DNA of 64,000 bases from assembly GCF_902506295.1 (NCBI RefSeq), contig NZ_LR733312.1:186001-250000 (forward strand), in the 5' to 3' direction. The DNA comes from Luteimonas sp. 9C (GTDB lineage Bacteria; Pseudomonadota; Gammaproteobacteria; Xanthomonadales; Xanthomonadaceae). Below are positions 30,246 through 41,010 of the stretch, in pieces. Each line of letters opens with the position of its first letter. The first letter of the stretch is position 1. The notes under the pieces were generated by a model. That model saw only the letters and a list, made by a program, of their open reading frames with translations. It did no database searches and had not been told where the DNA came from. The translations under genes and the position numbers were made by a program.

Positions 30246-30340
30246 TCCAGCGTTGCGCCGAGGTTGCGCTGCGCAAGATCGGGCACGCGCACCGGCCGTC
30301 GGAACCGGATACTCGCGGCAAGCCCATCGCGAGTGCCGCC

Positions 30341-31210
30341 ATGAAAGCCGACACCCGGACCCGTCTCGCACCGCGCATCGCCGCCGTCGCCGGGCATCTG
30401 CAGGACATCGTCGCCGAGGGCGCGTCGCTGCCGCCGCTGGAGACGCTCGCGCGCCGGGCCAGCCTGTCGCCGTTCCATTTCCATCGCGTCTGGCGCGCGG
30501 CGACCGGCGAAACGCTCGGACGCACCCTGACCCGGCTGCGCCTGTCGCGCGCGCTGCAGTTGCTGGCCGCCGGCGAGACGGTCACGCGGGTCGCGCTCGC
30601 GGTCGGTTACGCCAGTCCGCAGGCGCTGGCCCGCGCGTTCCGGCAGACGCTCGGCGTCACGCCCGCCGGGCTGCGCGGCAGTGCGGCGCAGGCGACCTCG
30701 TTACTGGATCGCCTGCAGCCGCCCTCACCACAGGCGCTCGAACCGCTGACCGTCGAGCTCGTCGAGATCGCACCGTTCGAGGTCGTGGCGCTGCGCGCGC
30801 GCGGCGCGTTCGACGATCTCGATGATGCGTTCGGCCGCCTGTTCGGTTGGGCCGAATCGGCCGGCGTGGTGGACGGCATCGAAGCGCTGATCGGCGTGCC
30901 CCTGGGCGATCACCGCGACCTGCCGCCGCATGCATTGCAGTTCGATGCCGCCGTGCGTCTGCCTGTTCCGCCAAGGGTGCCGCGACCGCTGCGCAGGTTG
31001 ACGATCGGCGGCGGTCGCCACGGGCGCGTGCGCCACGTCGGCGCGTATTCGGGACTGGAGGACATGACCGATCGCCTGCTGGCGCAGTGGTGGCCTGCGA
31101 GCGGCGAACGCCTGCGCGATGCGCCGATCCACTACCACTTTCTCGATGATCCCGAGCGGGTGGCCGAAGCCGATCTTCGCGCGGACATTCTGCTGCCGCT
31201 GGGCTGCTGA
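30341..31210 (+). CDS. AraC-family regulator with C-terminal GyrI-like effector domain
   Basis: 289 residues from ATG 30341. Two AraC helix-turn-helix units occupy about residues 8-110 (ARRASLSPFHFHRVWRAATGE and RVALAVGYASPQALARAFRQ) and are followed by a GyrI/AraC-E-bind ligand domain (VVALRARGAFDDLDDAFGRLF to HFLDDPERVAEADLRADI). Such Rob/SoxS-related regulators sense small molecules or drugs. Its likely targets are not identifiable; it is separated by 95 bp from the epimerase gene and is convergent with the sirtuin gene. Confidence 0.9.
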   Translation: MKADTRTRLAPRIAAVAGHLQDIVAEGASLPPLETLARRASLSPFHFHRVWRAATGETLGRTLTRLRLSRALQLLAAGETVTRVALAVGYASPQALARAFRQTLGVTPAGLRGSAAQATSLLDRLQPPSPQALEPLTVELVEIAPFEVVALRARGAFDDLDDAFGRLFGWAESAGVVDGIEALIGVPLGDHRDLPPHALQFDAAVRLPVPPRVPRPLRRLTIGGGRHGRVRHVGAYSGLEDMTDRLLAQWWPASGERLRDAPIHYHFLDDPERVAEADLRADILLPLGC

Positions 31211-31220
31211 GCGGCGCGCT

Positions 31221-31976
31221 TCAGCCCGCGAGCACGCGCCGCGGGTCGTCGGGCGTCTCCCGCAGACGCGTTCGCAGCTGCGCCATGCCGGCCGTCGCAG
31301 TCAAAGGCCAGTGCGCGGTGGCACGCACCGACAGCGGCGTCGCCTGCGGATTGATGTCGAGCACCGGCGTGCCGTTGCCCAATGCGCGTTCGGGCAGGCC
31401 GGCGGCCGGCCACACCAGCGACGATGTGCCGACGACGACCAGCAGATCGCAGGCTTCAACGGCGTGTTCGGCGGCGTGCCAGGCGTCGGGCGGCAGGGAT
31501 TCGCCGAACCACACGACGTCGGGCCGGAACGCGGCGCCGCAGCGCGTGCATGCCGGCGGTGTCTCGCGCCTGCCGCCCTCGGGCGGCGAGGGCGGCGCGA
31601 GGATCGGATCGGGCGTGAGGCGCGCGCCGCAGCCGCTGCAGCGCGAGGCCAGCAGACGGCCGTGCAGATGCAGCACCTCGCGTGCGCCGCCGCGTGCGTG
31701 CAGATCGTCGACGTTCTGGGTGACCACGGTCAGCGCGTGGCCGTCGTCGGACAGTGCCGCGACATCGCGGTGCGCGGCACTGGGCTGCGCTGCGGCGACC
31801 ATCGCCGCACGCCAGCGGTACCAGCCCCAGACGAGCGCGGGATCGTCGTGGAACGCGGCTTCGGTCGCCAGCTGCTCGGCGTCGAAGCGTGCCCACAGGC
31901 CGGTCAGCGCATCGCGGAAGGTGGGAATGCCGCTTTCGGCGGAGATGCCGGCGCCGCTGAGCACGACCAGGCGCAT
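31221..31976 (-). CDS. NAD-dependent protein deacylase (sirtuin)
   Basis: 251 residues. The NAD site GAGISAESGIPTFRD (residues 8-22), TQNVDDLHARGG, the catalytic HLHG, two zinc CxxC pairs (CSGC and CTRC) and VVGTSSLVWPA define a complete sirtuin. The zinc-loop insert between the CxxC pairs is longer than usual and Pro/Gly-rich. It starts two bases after the stop of the YbaL-type antiporter gene, so both are on one message. Substrate class (deacetylase or desuccinylase) is not assignable with confidence. Confidence 0.93.
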   Translation of the reverse strand: MRLVVLSGAGISAESGIPTFRDALTGLWARFDAEQLATEAAFHDDPALVWGWYRWRAAMVAAAQPSAAHRDVAALSDDGHALTVVTQNVDDLHARGGAREVLHLHGRLLASRCSGCGARLTPDPILAPPSPPEGGRRETPPACTRCGAAFRPDVVWFGESLPPDAWHAAEHAVEACDLLVVVGTSSLVWPAAGLPERALGNGTPVLDINPQATPLSVRATAHWPLTATAGMAQLRTRLRETPDDPRRVLAG

Positions 31977-31978
31977 CC

Positions 31979-33709
31979 TCAGCCCGGCTTGATCGTGTCG
32001 ACGGGGACGGAGCCGGGACGCACCGGGCGGAAGGGCGGCGTGGACATCACCATCTCGGCCAGCGAATACGCCAGCTCGCGTTCGGCGAGCACCGCGCCAT
32101 CGGCGCCGTGCTCGAGCAGATGCCGCACCTCGCCGTCGCTGTGCGCGCGTGCCAGCACGGTGAGCGCGGGATTCACCGCCTTCATGCGCTCGATCGCCTC
32201 GCCGGCTTCCAGTGCCTGCGGAATGGCGAAGATGGCGATGGCGGCCCGGTCGGGTGCGGTGTCCAGCATCACCGGCTCGGAGGCGATATTCCCGCGCACG
32301 ACGATGAAGCCGCGTTCGCGTCCGCGGCGCACCAGCTCGTTGTCGTCCTCGACCACCACCAGCGGCACGCCGCGTTGCTGCAACAGGTCGGCCAGCTGGC
32401 GCCCGACACGGCCGTACCCGACCAGGATCGCGTGGTCGTGCAGGTCCTCGGGCACCACGTGTTCGGGTGGCAGCGGCGCCGCGTCCGCGGTGGACGCCGC
32501 GCGCGCGGCCAGCTCCTGCTTCGCCTGCCAGCGGTCGAGCCAGACGAACAACAGGGGATTGACGATGATCGACAGCAGCGCGCCCGCCAGCACGAGGTCG
32601 CGCCCCGTCTCGGGCAACAGCTGCAGGGCCACGCCGAGGCCGACGAGGATGAAGGAGAACTCGCCGATCTGCGCCAGGCTGGTCGAGATCGTCAGCGCGG
32701 TCGAACGCGGATGCTTGAACAGCCGGACGATCCAGTACGCGGCGATCGACTTGCCGACGACGATGATCAGGAACGTCGCCAGCACCTGCCAGGGATGCTC
32801 GACCAGGATCGTCGGGTTGAACAGCATGCCCACCGACACGAAGAACAGCACCGCGAACGCGTCGCGCAGCGGGAGTGAATCGTTCGCGGCCTCGTGGCTG
32901 AACTCCGACTCGTTGAGCACCATGCCGGCGAAGAACGCGCCGAGCGCGAACGACACGCCGAACAGCGTCGAGGCGCCGAACGCCACGCCGAGCGCGATCG
33001 CCAGCACCGACAGGGTGAACAGTTCGCGCTGGCCGGTGCCGGCGATGCGTTCGAGCATCCATGGAATCACCCGCCGGCCGACGAGCAGCATCACCGCGAC
33101 GAACGCACTGACCTTCAACAGCGTCCACAGGATCGTCAGCAGGATGGTCCCGACCCCCGGCGCGGCGGCGCCGCCGCGGTCGGTCGTGATCTGGGCCAGC
33201 ACCGGCAGCATCACCAGCGCCAGCACCATCACCAGATCCTCGACGATCAGCCAGCCCACGGCGATCTTGCCGCGTCGCGTGTCGAGCAGACGCCGCTCCT
33301 CCATCGCGCGCAGCAGCACCACGGTGCTGGCGACCGACAGGGCAAGGCCGAAGACGAAGCCGCTGACCAGCGGCCAGCCCATCAGCCAGGCGAGCAGCCA
33401 GCCGAGCACGGTCGCCACGGTGATCTGCGCGATCGCGCCGGGAATCGCGATGGACTTCACGTCCATCAGGTCCTTGAGCGAGAAATGCAGGCCGACGCCG
33501 AACATCAGCAGCATCACGCCGATCTCCGCCAGCTGGTTGGCCAGATCCTGGTCGGCGACGAAGCCGGGGGTGAACGGACCGACGATGATGCCGGCGACGA
33601 GATAACCCACCAGCGGCGAGAGCCGCAACTTGTTGGCGAGCGCACCGAACACGAAGGCCGTCACCAGGCCGACGGCGACGATGTTGATCAGGTCGGTGTT
33701 GTGCGGCAT
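31979..33709 (-). CDS. ybaL: YbaL/KefB-type cation:proton antiporter with TrkA-N domain
   Basis: 576 residues from ATG 33709 (MPHNTDLINIVAVGLV); an upstream in-frame ATG gives a non-hydrophobic leader and is rejected. The CPA2 membrane domain has about 12 helices (NKLRLSPLVGYLVAGIIVGPFTPGFVADQD; GVGLHFSLKDL), followed by a TrkA-N NAD-binding domain (HAILVGYGRVGRQLADLLQQRG) from about residue 425. E. coli YbaL shares the opening motifs. It probably moves K+ or Na+ against H+. The cytoplasmic NAD(H) domain and the adjacent NAD-consuming sirtuin form one transcription unit. Confidence 0.9.
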   Translation of the reverse strand: MPHNTDLINIVAVGLVTAFVFGALANKLRLSPLVGYLVAGIIVGPFTPGFVADQDLANQLAEIGVMLLMFGVGLHFSLKDLMDVKSIAIPGAIAQITVATVLGWLLAWLMGWPLVSGFVFGLALSVASTVVLLRAMEERRLLDTRRGKIAVGWLIVEDLVMVLALVMLPVLAQITTDRGGAAAPGVGTILLTILWTLLKVSAFVAVMLLVGRRVIPWMLERIAGTGQRELFTLSVLAIALGVAFGASTLFGVSFALGAFFAGMVLNESEFSHEAANDSLPLRDAFAVLFFVSVGMLFNPTILVEHPWQVLATFLIIVVGKSIAAYWIVRLFKHPRSTALTISTSLAQIGEFSFILVGLGVALQLLPETGRDLVLAGALLSIIVNPLLFVWLDRWQAKQELAARAASTADAAPLPPEHVVPEDLHDHAILVGYGRVGRQLADLLQQRGVPLVVVEDDNELVRRGRERGFIVVRGNIASEPVMLDTAPDRAAIAIFAIPQALEAGEAIERMKAVNPALTVLARAHSDGEVRHLLEHGADGAVLAERELAYSLAEMVMSTPPFRPVRPGSVPVDTIKPG

Positions 33710-33864
33710 CGGAGGGCATGTCGCCGGAACTGGTCTTGCAGTGTGGCCGACGCATCGCGACAGGGGCAAGCAGCAATCCGCGCCTGCATCGAACGGTCGA
33801 CATGACCACGGACACGTCGATGCCGCCCTGCGTTGCGCTCCGGAAATCCGATACCCCCACACGA

Positions 33865-33890
33865 CGATGCCCCGGCAGGCCGGGGCATCG
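33865..33890 (-). terminator. Stem-loop after the first tandem TonB receptor
   Basis: Stem CGATGCCCCGG/CCGGGGCATCG, 11 bp, with a CAGG loop, 23 bp past the stop of the receptor at 33913-36312. It has no T-run but matches in design the hairpin after the sister receptor. Confidence 0.6.
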
Positions 33891-33912
33891 AGGTGTGCTC
33901 AGGCGACCGGGA

Positions 33913-36312
33913 TCACCAGGTGTAGGCGACCTTCGCGTACGCGAATGCGCCGCCGAAACCGAACGGCGAGAGGTTGCTGTAGGGGAACTGCCCACTGGTC
34001 GAGTTGCCGAAGCTGTTCTCGTCCGGGTATTCGTCGAGCACGTTGTCGGCGCCCAGCGTCAGCGCCCAGTTGTCGCCCGGCTTGAACGTTGCCGAGACGT
34101 CGAGCAGCCACTTCGCGCCGTAGGTCTGGTCGAGCGCGGCGTTGTTGGGCGTCGTGCGCACGCTGCCGTAGCGCGTGGTCGCGAGGGCGAATGCCCAGTC
34201 GTCGATGTGCCAGGTGCCCGAGAGCAGCAGCTTGTTGCGCGGGAAGCCGGCCTCGATGCGGCCGATCTCGGCGCGGTCGATGCGCTCGAGGTTCAATCCG
34301 TTCTGTCCCAGTGCCGCGGGATTGTCCGCAATGCGGGTGATCTCGGTCTTGGTGTGGTTGTAGCCGGCGGTCAGGTCCACGTTGCTCGCGGCGAGATCCC
34401 AGCGGTAGCTGCCGACGACATCGATGCCGCGCGTGCGCGTGTCGATCGCATTGGTGAAGTAGCGACCACCGGTGACGCCGAAGATGCCCTGCGATTCGAG
34501 CAGACGACGCACCGCATCGCCGGTGAGGTTGGACGACAGCGCGATCCGGTCGTCGACGTCGATCTGGTACGCATCGACGGTGACGTAGAGAGCGTCGACC
34601 GGCTGGAGCACCAGGCCGAGGCTGTAGGACAGCGATTCCTCGGGCTTCAGCGCCTCGGCGCCGAAGGCCTGCGCGACCGGGCTGCTCGCCGGGAACGTGC
34701 GGATCTCGAACGGCGTGGTGATGCCGGGCAGGAAGGTCGTGCTGACGGTCTGGAAATACTGCTGCGCCAGCGACGGTGCACGGAAGCCGCTCGACACCGT
34801 GCCGCGCAGCGCGACCGTATCGGTGAACGCATAGCGTGCCGAGAGCTTGCCCGAGAGCTGGCTGCCGAAATCGTCGTAGTCCTCGTAACGCGCGGCAGCG
34901 CCGGCGGAGAGCTTCTCGGTGAGGTCGGCTTCCAGCCCGGCGTAGACGGCGTGGCTGTCGCGGTCGAATGCCCCGGCGACCTCGGGTGCGAAGCCGCCGA
35001 AGCCCTGGGCCCCACCAGCGGCGCCTGGCACGCCGAGCCCGGCGTTGGCATAGGAACCGAATTCGCCCGGCGACTGGTTCCACTTCTCGTTGCGCGCTTC
35101 CACGCCGAACGACAGCGTCGCCGGATACGCCAGGCCGAGTTCCAGCGGACGGCTGATGTCGAGGTTGACGATGTTCTGCGTGGTCTCGAGCGCACCGTCG
35201 TAGAACGACGTCGGCGAGGTCGCGCCCAGGCTCGCGTTGAGCGAGTTGCGCGTATAGAACTCGAGGTGGTTGTAGCCGTAGTTGTAGCTCAGGTCCCAGT
35301 TCCACTCGCCGGCGAAGCCCTTCACACCGGCGACCAGCGACCGGTCCTTGGAGATGTTGTTGATTTCCGGCAGGAAGCCATCGGGGTAGAGGCTGGGGAT
35401 GTTCTGCGTCGGATTGTTGGGCGCGCGGAAGAAGGCGAACGAGGTGACGTCGCGATTGCTCGCGGTCCCGAAGCCGTAGACGCGGATGGTGTCGGTGAGC
35501 GCGAAATCGGTGTTGAAACCGACCGCGCCGAAATCGACTTCCGGCTCGCCGATCACGAAGGCTTTCTGGCCGAGCGCCGGCTGGGTGACGCCCGGTGTGC
35601 CGGCGAACGGACGCGCGCGGTTGGTCTCTTCCTGCTGGCCGAGCTGCGCCGACAGGTGCAGAAAGCCGCGGTCGCCGAACGCGAGGCCGGTGTCGCCGGC
35701 GATCTGGGTCTGCTTGCCGTCGCCGGCCGCGTACTGGCCCGCGCTCAGTGACAGGCTGCCGCCTTCCGACGCGCCCTTGAGGACCACGTTGACCACGCCC
35801 GCGATCGCGTCGGAACCGTACTGTGCCGATGCGCCATCGCGCAGCACTTCGACGCGCTCGATGGCCGAGACGGGAATGGTGTTGAGGTCGACCGGCGCGG
35901 AGCCGCGGCCGATCGTCCCGTTGAGGTTGAGCAGCGACGAGGTATGGCGGCGCTTGCCGTTGACCAGCACCAGGACCTGGTCGGGGGCGAGGCCGCGCAG
36001 CTGCGCCGGGCGGATCGCGGAGGTCCCGTCGGTCAGCGCCGGGCGCGGGAAGTTGAGCGACGGCAGTGCGCGAGCGAGCGCCGTGGCGAGCTCCGTGGTG
36101 CCGGTGGCGGTGAGCGCTTCGGACGTGATGATGTCGATCGGCGACTGCGACTCGGCCACGGTGCGGTCCGCGACGCGGGTGCCGGTGACGATGAGGGTGT
36201 CGAGCGTGGACGTGCGGGCCTGCGCGTCGGCGGGAGCCTGCTGGGCCAAGGCGGCGGTCGGGAAGACGAGCGCCGCGGCGACGGCGAGCGTCAAGCGGTG
36301 GGGGTGCGGCAT
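33913..36312 (-). CDS. TonB-dependent receptor, tandem copy A
   Basis: 799 residues from ATG 36312, with a signal peptide ending AALAQ. The TonB-box-like DTLIVTGTRVADRTVAES is followed by a plug with LRGLAPDQVLVLVNGKRRH, NTIPVSAIERVEVLRDGASA and YGSDAIAGVVNVVLKG; the barrel ends FAYAKVAYTW. The upstream extension (MPLRISNKQAS) lacks a signal peptide. It is equal in length and clearly related to the receptor immediately upstream, suggesting a tandem duplication, and related to the one at 12.4 kb. The ligand is unknown; the group resembles receptors for carbohydrate or peptide breakdown products more than siderophore receptors. Confidence 0.93.
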   Translation of the reverse strand: MPHPHRLTLAVAAALVFPTAALAQQAPADAQARTSTLDTLIVTGTRVADRTVAESQSPIDIITSEALTATGTTELATALARALPSLNFPRPALTDGTSAIRPAQLRGLAPDQVLVLVNGKRRHTSSLLNLNGTIGRGSAPVDLNTIPVSAIERVEVLRDGASAQYGSDAIAGVVNVVLKGASEGGSLSLSAGQYAAGDGKQTQIAGDTGLAFGDRGFLHLSAQLGQQEETNRARPFAGTPGVTQPALGQKAFVIGEPEVDFGAVGFNTDFALTDTIRVYGFGTASNRDVTSFAFFRAPNNPTQNIPSLYPDGFLPEINNISKDRSLVAGVKGFAGEWNWDLSYNYGYNHLEFYTRNSLNASLGATSPTSFYDGALETTQNIVNLDISRPLELGLAYPATLSFGVEARNEKWNQSPGEFGSYANAGLGVPGAAGGAQGFGGFAPEVAGAFDRDSHAVYAGLEADLTEKLSAGAAARYEDYDDFGSQLSGKLSARYAFTDTVALRGTVSSGFRAPSLAQQYFQTVSTTFLPGITTPFEIRTFPASSPVAQAFGAEALKPEESLSYSLGLVLQPVDALYVTVDAYQIDVDDRIALSSNLTGDAVRRLLESQGIFGVTGGRYFTNAIDTRTRGIDVVGSYRWDLAASNVDLTAGYNHTKTEITRIADNPAALGQNGLNLERIDRAEIGRIEAGFPRNKLLLSGTWHIDDWAFALATTRYGSVRTTPNNAALDQTYGAKWLLDVSATFKPGDNWALTLGADNVLDEYPDENSFGNSTSGQFPYSNLSPFGFGGAFAYAKVAYTW

Positions 36313-36394
36313 GGGGGAGGCCTGTTTGTTGGAAATCCGTAAAGGCAATTGGAGCGCGTTGTCCTGAAATCGTCAATGATCATAAAAATGCGAT

Positions 36395-36413
36395 CCAATC
36401 GTTCTTTAATTGG
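36395..36413 (-). promoter_or_regulatory. CCAAT-N9-ATTGG inverted repeat upstream of TonB receptor A
   Basis: CCAATCGTTCTTTAATTGG lies in the most AT-rich stretch of this region, about 85 bp upstream of the receptor start, where a promoter and operator are expected. The regulator is not identifiable. Confidence 0.35.
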
Positions 36414-36437
36414 AACAGTTGCATCGGTCCAGACGCA

Positions 36438-36462
36438 GACGCCCCGGCAGGGCCGGGGCGTC
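36438..36462 (-). terminator. Stem-loop after the second tandem TonB receptor
   Basis: Stem GACGCCCCGGC/GCCGGGGCGTC, 11 bp, with an AGG loop, 27 bp past the stop of the receptor at 36489-38888. The hairpin closely resembles the one after copy A, which supports duplication of gene plus 3' flank. Confidence 0.65.
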
Positions 36463-36488
36463 GTGGCATCGCGCGTGGCTGCTGCGCG

Positions 36489-38888
36489 CTACCAGCGGTA
36501 GGCGACGTTGGCGTAGACGAAGGCGCCGTTGAAGCCGAAGGGCGAACTGCCACTCCACGGCAACTGGCCGCCGGTGGAATTCGCGAACAGCACTTCGTCC
36601 GGATATTCGTTGAGCACGTTGTCGCCGCCGACGGTGAACTTCCACTTGTCGAGCGCGTAGGAGAACGCGAGATCCAGCGTCCAGGCCGCGTCGAAGGTCT
36701 GGTCGAGCGCGGCGGTACTGCCGAGCACGCTGAATTCCCCGTAGCGCGTGGCGTTGGCCGTCGCCTCGAAGCCGCCGGCGGTCCAGGTGCCGCCGACCAG
36801 CACCTTGTCGCGCGGTGCGCCGACCTCGAAACGGCCGCGTTCGACCCGGTCGAAGCGCACCGCGGCCGGATCGATCGCGGTCAGCGTGGCCGGGTTCTCG
36901 GCCACCCGGTCGATCGTGGTCTTGTTGTAGTTGTAGCCCAGCGTCAGATCGAGCTGGCTGTTGTCCAGCGCCCAGCCGTAGGTGCCGACCAGGTCCACGC
37001 CCCGGGTCGTGGTGTCGATGGCGTTGGTGAAGTAGCGGCCGCCGCCGACGCCCGCGAAGCCGTTGGCCTGCAGGTAGTTGCGCACCGGCGCCGAGGTGAG
37101 GTTGGCCGACAGCGAGATGCGGTCCTCGACCTCGATCTGGTAGGCGTCGACGGTGACGTAGAGGTTGTCGACCGGCTGCAGCACCAGCCCCAGGCTGTAG
37201 TTGGTCGACTCCTCCGCGCGCAACGGTTCGGCGCCCAGCGCGATCGCCGCAGGATTGGTCACGCGGAAGGTCACGATGTCGAACGGCAGCGTGCCCTGCG
37301 GGGTGGCGATGAAGTTCGTCGCCGTCGACTGGAAATACTGCTGCTGCAATGACGGCGCGCGGAAGCCGGTCGAGGCGGTCGCGCGCAGGGCGACGGCGTC
37401 GGTGAATTCGAAGCGGCCGGAGATCTTGAAGTTGCTGGTGTCGCCGAAATCGCTGAAGTCCTCGAAGCGCCCGGCCACGCCCAGCGACAGGCGGTCGGTG
37501 AGGTCGGCTTCGAGCCCCGTGTAGAACGACAGCGCGTTGCGGTCGAAATCGCCGCCGTCGCCGGGACGGAAGCCGGAAAACACCTGCGCGCCCGGCAGCG
37601 GCGTGGTCTGGCCCGGGGCAACGACACCGCCGTTCGCATACGACAGCGGTTCGCCCGGCGACTGGATGAAACCGTCGCCGCGCCATTCGGCGCCGTAGGA
37701 CCAGGTCACCGGATAGTCGAGGCCCCATTCGAGCTGCTTGCTCAGATCGAGATTGAGCACGTGCTGGCGGACTTCCAGCGCGCCCGCGTAGAACTGCGTC
37801 GGCGACGTCGGCCCCAGGCTCCGGTTGAGCGTGTTGAGGATGTCGAACGTCATCTCGCTGTCGCCGTAGGTATAGCTGAAGTCGATCGCGGTGCCGCCTG
37901 CGGTCTCGGCCTTGAAGCCGGCAGTGAAATGGTGGTCGGTGGTGACGTTGTTGATCTGCGGGAGGAAGCCGTCGGGATAGATCGACGGGATGTTGCGCGG
38001 ATCGCCGGCCGGGCGGAAGAAGCCGTTGGAGAGCGAATCGCGCCTGGTATAGATGCCGGTGCCGTAGAACTGCAGGTATTCGGTCACCGGCAGCTCGGCA
38101 TTGAACGTCACCGAGCCGTGGTCGACTTCGGGATCGCCCTGGCGCTGGACCACCTGGCCCGGCGGCGCGGATGTCGCAGTCGGCGTGCCGATGAACGGCC
38201 GCGCGCGGTTGGTCTGGTCCTGGTGGGCGCCCTGCGCGGACAGGTGCACGAAGCCATCGGTGCCGATGCCGAAGCCGGCATCCGCCAGCACCTGGTACTG
38301 ATCACCGTCGCCGGCGCTGTACTGGCCGTAGCGCGCGGACACGCCGCCACTGCCGGCGCGCCCCTTGAGCACGATGTTGATCACGCCGGCAATCGCGTCC
38401 GAGCCGTACTGCGCCGACGCGCCGTCTCGCAGTACCTCGACGCGTTCGATCGCCGAGATCGGAATGGTGTTGAGATCCACCGGCGACGAGCTGCGGCCCT
38501 GCGAGCCGTTGACGTTGACCAGCGCGCCGGAGTGATAGCGCTTGCCGTTGACCAGCACCAGTACGTGGTCCGGCGACAGGCCGCGGATCTGCGCGGGGCG
38601 CACGGCGTCGGTGCCGTCGTTGATCGCCGGCCGCGGGAAGTTCAGCGACGGCAACGCGCGCGACAGTGCCGTCGCCAGTTCCGGCGTGCCGGTGGCGGTC
38701 AGCGTTTCGGGGGTGAGGATGTCGATCGGCGATTGCGATTCGGCCACCGTGCGGTCGGAAACGCGGGTGCCGGTGACGATCAGCGTGTCGAGCGTGCGTG
38801 GGCTCTGCCCGGCGGGTGTGTCCTGGGCGAGGGCGGGGCCTGCGGCCAGCGATGCGAGCAGGGCGAGATGCAGCGGGTGTCGGGTCAT
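36489..38888 (-). CDS. TonB-dependent receptor, tandem copy B
   Basis: 799 residues with signal peptide ending GPALAQD. The DTLIVTGTRVSDRTVAES TonB-box region is almost identical to copy A, and the plug has IRGLSPDHVLVLVNGKRYH, NTIPISAIERVEVLRDGASA and YGSDAIAGVINIVLKG. The barrel ends AFVYANVAYRW. Equal length, shared termini and similar 3' hairpins point to a tandem pair with copy A. A sigma-70-like promoter is present 55-84 bp upstream. Whether the two recognise the same ligand is unknown; the barrels differ more than the plugs. Confidence 0.93.
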   Translation of the reverse strand: MTRHPLHLALLASLAAGPALAQDTPAGQSPRTLDTLIVTGTRVSDRTVAESQSPIDILTPETLTATGTPELATALSRALPSLNFPRPAINDGTDAVRPAQIRGLSPDHVLVLVNGKRYHSGALVNVNGSQGRSSSPVDLNTIPISAIERVEVLRDGASAQYGSDAIAGVINIVLKGRAGSGGVSARYGQYSAGDGDQYQVLADAGFGIGTDGFVHLSAQGAHQDQTNRARPFIGTPTATSAPPGQVVQRQGDPEVDHGSVTFNAELPVTEYLQFYGTGIYTRRDSLSNGFFRPAGDPRNIPSIYPDGFLPQINNVTTDHHFTAGFKAETAGGTAIDFSYTYGDSEMTFDILNTLNRSLGPTSPTQFYAGALEVRQHVLNLDLSKQLEWGLDYPVTWSYGAEWRGDGFIQSPGEPLSYANGGVVAPGQTTPLPGAQVFSGFRPGDGGDFDRNALSFYTGLEADLTDRLSLGVAGRFEDFSDFGDTSNFKISGRFEFTDAVALRATASTGFRAPSLQQQYFQSTATNFIATPQGTLPFDIVTFRVTNPAAIALGAEPLRAEESTNYSLGLVLQPVDNLYVTVDAYQIEVEDRISLSANLTSAPVRNYLQANGFAGVGGGRYFTNAIDTTTRGVDLVGTYGWALDNSQLDLTLGYNYNKTTIDRVAENPATLTAIDPAAVRFDRVERGRFEVGAPRDKVLVGGTWTAGGFEATANATRYGEFSVLGSTAALDQTFDAAWTLDLAFSYALDKWKFTVGGDNVLNEYPDEVLFANSTGGQLPWSGSSPFGFNGAFVYANVAYRW

Positions 38889-38943
38889 GCGGCGGTCCTT
38901 GTGGGGGTAGGAAAGCGATGCGTGCGAAACGACTGCGCTTCGG

Positions 38944-38972
38944 CTTTAACACGCACGTAACAAACCGGTCAA
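38944..38972 (-). promoter_or_regulatory. Candidate sigma-70 promoter of TonB receptor B
   Basis: On the minus strand TTGACC (38972-38967) and TTAAAG (38949-38944) are 17 bp apart, 56 bp before the start codon. The -35 matches five of six bases, the -10 only three of six. It is the best candidate in the gap shared with the ABC-F gene. Confidence 0.4.
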
Positions 38973-39073
38973 AGGTTTCATCGGCATCGAAACGGCCGCG
39001 TCCGAGCCACTTCCGCGTTCTGGCAAACCGCGCGCTGCACTCCCCGGAAAGCCGCCCGACAGGCGGCGTCCGG

Positions 39074-39079
39074 TAGAAT
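39074..39079 (+). promoter_or_regulatory. -10-like TAGAAT upstream of the ABC-F gene
   Basis: TAGAAT lies seven bases before the start codon and is followed by CGTCGGC, the same GC-rich discriminator pattern seen at yebC and tRNA-Lys. If used, the transcript would be nearly leaderless. Confidence 0.3.
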
Positions 39080-39086
39080 CGTCGGC

Positions 39087-40952
<1,866 letters not shown>

Positions 40953-41010
40953 CGGCACCCCCGGGTCCGCCCGGGTTGCCGCTCCTGCAGGTGCCGGTTA
41001 GGGTGATGCG

